This document shows, one piece after another, positions 14,344-15,186 of a stretch of 15,186 nt of DNA. The position numbers and the translations under genes are program-made. Every line of letters begins with the position of its first letter. The stretch's first letter is position 1. The DNA lies in NCBI GenBank assembly GCA_958417755.1, contig CATZDY010000063.1, positions 1-15,186 on the forward strand, given 5' to 3'. The notes under the pieces are model-generated. The model saw only the letters and a list, made by a program, of their open reading frames with translations. It was not told the DNA's origin and made no database searches. Source of the DNA: an uncultured Peptococcaceae bacterium. GTDB taxonomy: Bacteria > Bacillota > Desulfotomaculia > Desulfotomaculales > Desulfocucumaceae.

Positions 14344-14381
14344 ATATTCTCCTGACAGTTTAAATACTGTCGGGAGAATAT
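14344..14381. terminator. Terminator-like hairpin after the response-regulator remnant
   Basis: A 16-bp stem (14344-14359 with 14366-14381; core CTCCTGACAGT with one T-G wobble) encloses a 6-base loop. The following TATTTAATTT is U-rich but broken by A, so it is a weaker terminator than the one at 13776. It separates the remnant from the gene at 14418. Confidence 0.6.
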
Positions 14382-14417
14382 ATTTAATTTAATTAATAAT
14401 CAGAAAGGAATACTTGT

Positions 14418-14822
14418 ATGAATGAAGAAATAATTCAACTCAAAAAAGAAATAGAAGAATTAAGAAAAAGGCTTCATATGCTAGCTATTGTAAAACAAGA
14501 AAAAAATACCTATCCTTTTTGGAATTATTGTTTAGAAACAAATTATTCAGAAGAACAAAGATATGCCATTATGTATATCATACATTATTATCAAGAAATA
14601 TGGGAACAGGGAGTAGCCAAAAAATCTATTCCACCCCTTGTCAAGAAAGCCATCATAGAAGTTGCTAAAAAAGAGGATATTACCTTTGAAATTATACAAA
14701 AATCTCTGATGGCATATTTGCAATGTAATGACAAAGTGGCTAAAGATATCATTGGATTCTATTATCAACAAGGTCATCCGGATAATTTTTTATTCAACCT
14801 TATCCCTACAAAAGAGAAATGA
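14418..14822 (+). CDS. Uncharacterised coiled-coil protein, possibly DUF1878-like
   Basis: The ATG at 14418 follows AAGGA at about 8 bases and gives 134 residues. The N-terminal 20 residues form a charged coiled coil (IIQLKKEIEELRKRLHML), followed by a soluble, mostly helical domain (YPFWNYCLET, SEEQRYAIMYIIHYYQEI) with many lysines and aromatics. There is no signal peptide or membrane helix. The pattern of an N-terminal coiled coil, then YPF and a helix beginning SEEQ or TKEE, recalls the small DUF1878 proteins of Bacillus (YhaI-like), but this is from memory and weak. The gene is clearly more AT-rich than the kdp genes, which may hint at a different origin. It stands alone between two hairpins. 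Confidence 0.7.
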   Translation: MNEEIIQLKKEIEELRKRLHMLAIVKQEKNTYPFWNYCLETNYSEEQRYAIMYIIHYYQEIWEQGVAKKSIPPLVKKAIIEVAKKEDITFEIIQKSLMAYLQCNDKVAKDIIGFYYQQGHPDNFLFNLIPTKEK

Positions 14823-14837
14823 TATAGGAAATCCATG

Positions 14838-14888
14838 AAAAAAAGCAGTGATACGAAAATGGTACCCACTGCTTTCTTCTTTCTTAAT
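14838..14888. terminator. Bidirectional terminator between converging genes
   Basis: Stem AAAGCAGTG/CACTGCTTT (14842-14850 with 14867-14875) has a 16-base loop. On the minus strand it is followed by seven U (the A run at 14838-14844), a good terminator for the minus-strand gene ending at 14941. On the plus strand CTTTCTTCTTTCTT-type sequence follows, so it may also serve the gene at 14418. Confidence 0.75.
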
Positions 14889-14940
14889 CAAGAAAAATAT
14901 ATTTTCCAGCAACGGATTTTAGAGCAAAAACTGTCCTGTC

Positions 14941-15186
14941 TTATGCCAAACCAAGGGAAGCTTTCATCTGCTGGTATGCAGTTGTATAATAAACACCATT
15001 TTGGGCCTCCCGATGGTCAAAGCCATAGGCCCTCTGGCTCACAGCCAGCACTGGTGGCGCTTGAATCCGTTTGGCCACCCCCATGCCAGTGTATTGCTGC
15101 CACAAACGTTCTAAGTCTTCCAAAAATACCATGGGGCTTGGGAACAAGGAAGCCACCAAACCGGACTGACAATTGATTTCTTTTTC
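14941..15186 (-). CDS. C-terminal fragment of an unrecognised protein (5' part outside window)
   Basis: The minus strand is open from the window edge at 15186 to TAA at 14941-14943, giving 81 codons with no start needed in view. Composition is protein-like (ERLWQQYTGMG, KRIQAPPVLAVSQRAYG, DHREAQNGVYY), and GC content and codon use resemble the kdp and ytr genes. The gene ends about 66 bp before a terminator with a seven-U tract in its direction, which supports it being real. I do not recognise the family from this piece; no catalytic motif is evident. Confidence 0.6.
   Translation of the reverse strand, partial: EKEINCQSGLVASLFPSPMVFLEDLERLWQQYTGMGVAKRIQAPPVLAVSQRAYGFDHREAQNGVYYTTAYQQMKASLGLA

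Overview
The window looks like part of the chromosome of an endospore-forming, anaerobic Gram-positive bacterium (class Clostridia or a relative). Three things point there. A YtrH/YtrI-like sporulation gene pair is present. A small Rdx-family gene needs an in-frame UGA read as selenocysteine, a trait common in anaerobic Clostridia and rare in Bacilli. Ribosome binding sites are strong AGGAGG types in moderately AT-rich DNA. No species can be named from the sequence alone.

Layout. At 1-1680 (minus) lies most of a Na+/phosphate cotransporter-like protein with a PhoU-like tail, cut by the window edge. At 2053-2275 (plus) is a compact transcription unit: a near-consensus sigma-A promoter, a palindrome, a 22-codon gene and a terminator. 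Facing it at 2321-2560 (minus) is a SelW-like selenoprotein gene with a UGA codon and a bSECIS-like hairpin. From 2829 to 10918 (plus) runs a complete kdpFABCDE operon, preceded by TTAACA-type direct repeats at about 11-bp spacing. It encodes the high-affinity K+ pump KdpFABC and its KdpD/KdpE two-component system. KdpD carries a recognisable c-di-AMP-binding signature in its USP domain. An intergenic stretch of about 370 bp follows, then a short-chain dehydrogenase resembling 7-alpha-hydroxysteroid dehydrogenase (11289-12056). Next comes the overlapping ytrH/ytrI-like pair (12153-12982), preceded by a hairpin over the ribosome binding site and a possible sigma-E promoter. The last part holds two hairpins, a YdcF/DUF218 membrane protein (13131-13721), a terminator, a frameshifted and truncated response-regulator remnant (14084-14316), another hairpin, an unrecognised coiled-coil protein (14418-14822), and the C-terminal end of an unrecognised minus-strand protein that leaves the window.

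How it fits together. The kdp block is a self-contained potassium-starvation module: KdpD senses low K+ or ionic stress, and possibly c-di-AMP, and phosphorylates KdpE. KdpE probably acts on the direct-repeat site upstream of kdpF. The rest is a mixture of housekeeping, sporulation and unassigned genes with no evident single pathway. I saw no phage, transposon, CRISPR array, rRNA or tRNA. The observations most worth checking are the unflagged selenoprotein gene, the 22-codon gene with its own promoter and terminator, the kdp operator repeats, the KdpD c-di-AMP motif, and the leader arrangement in front of ytrHI.
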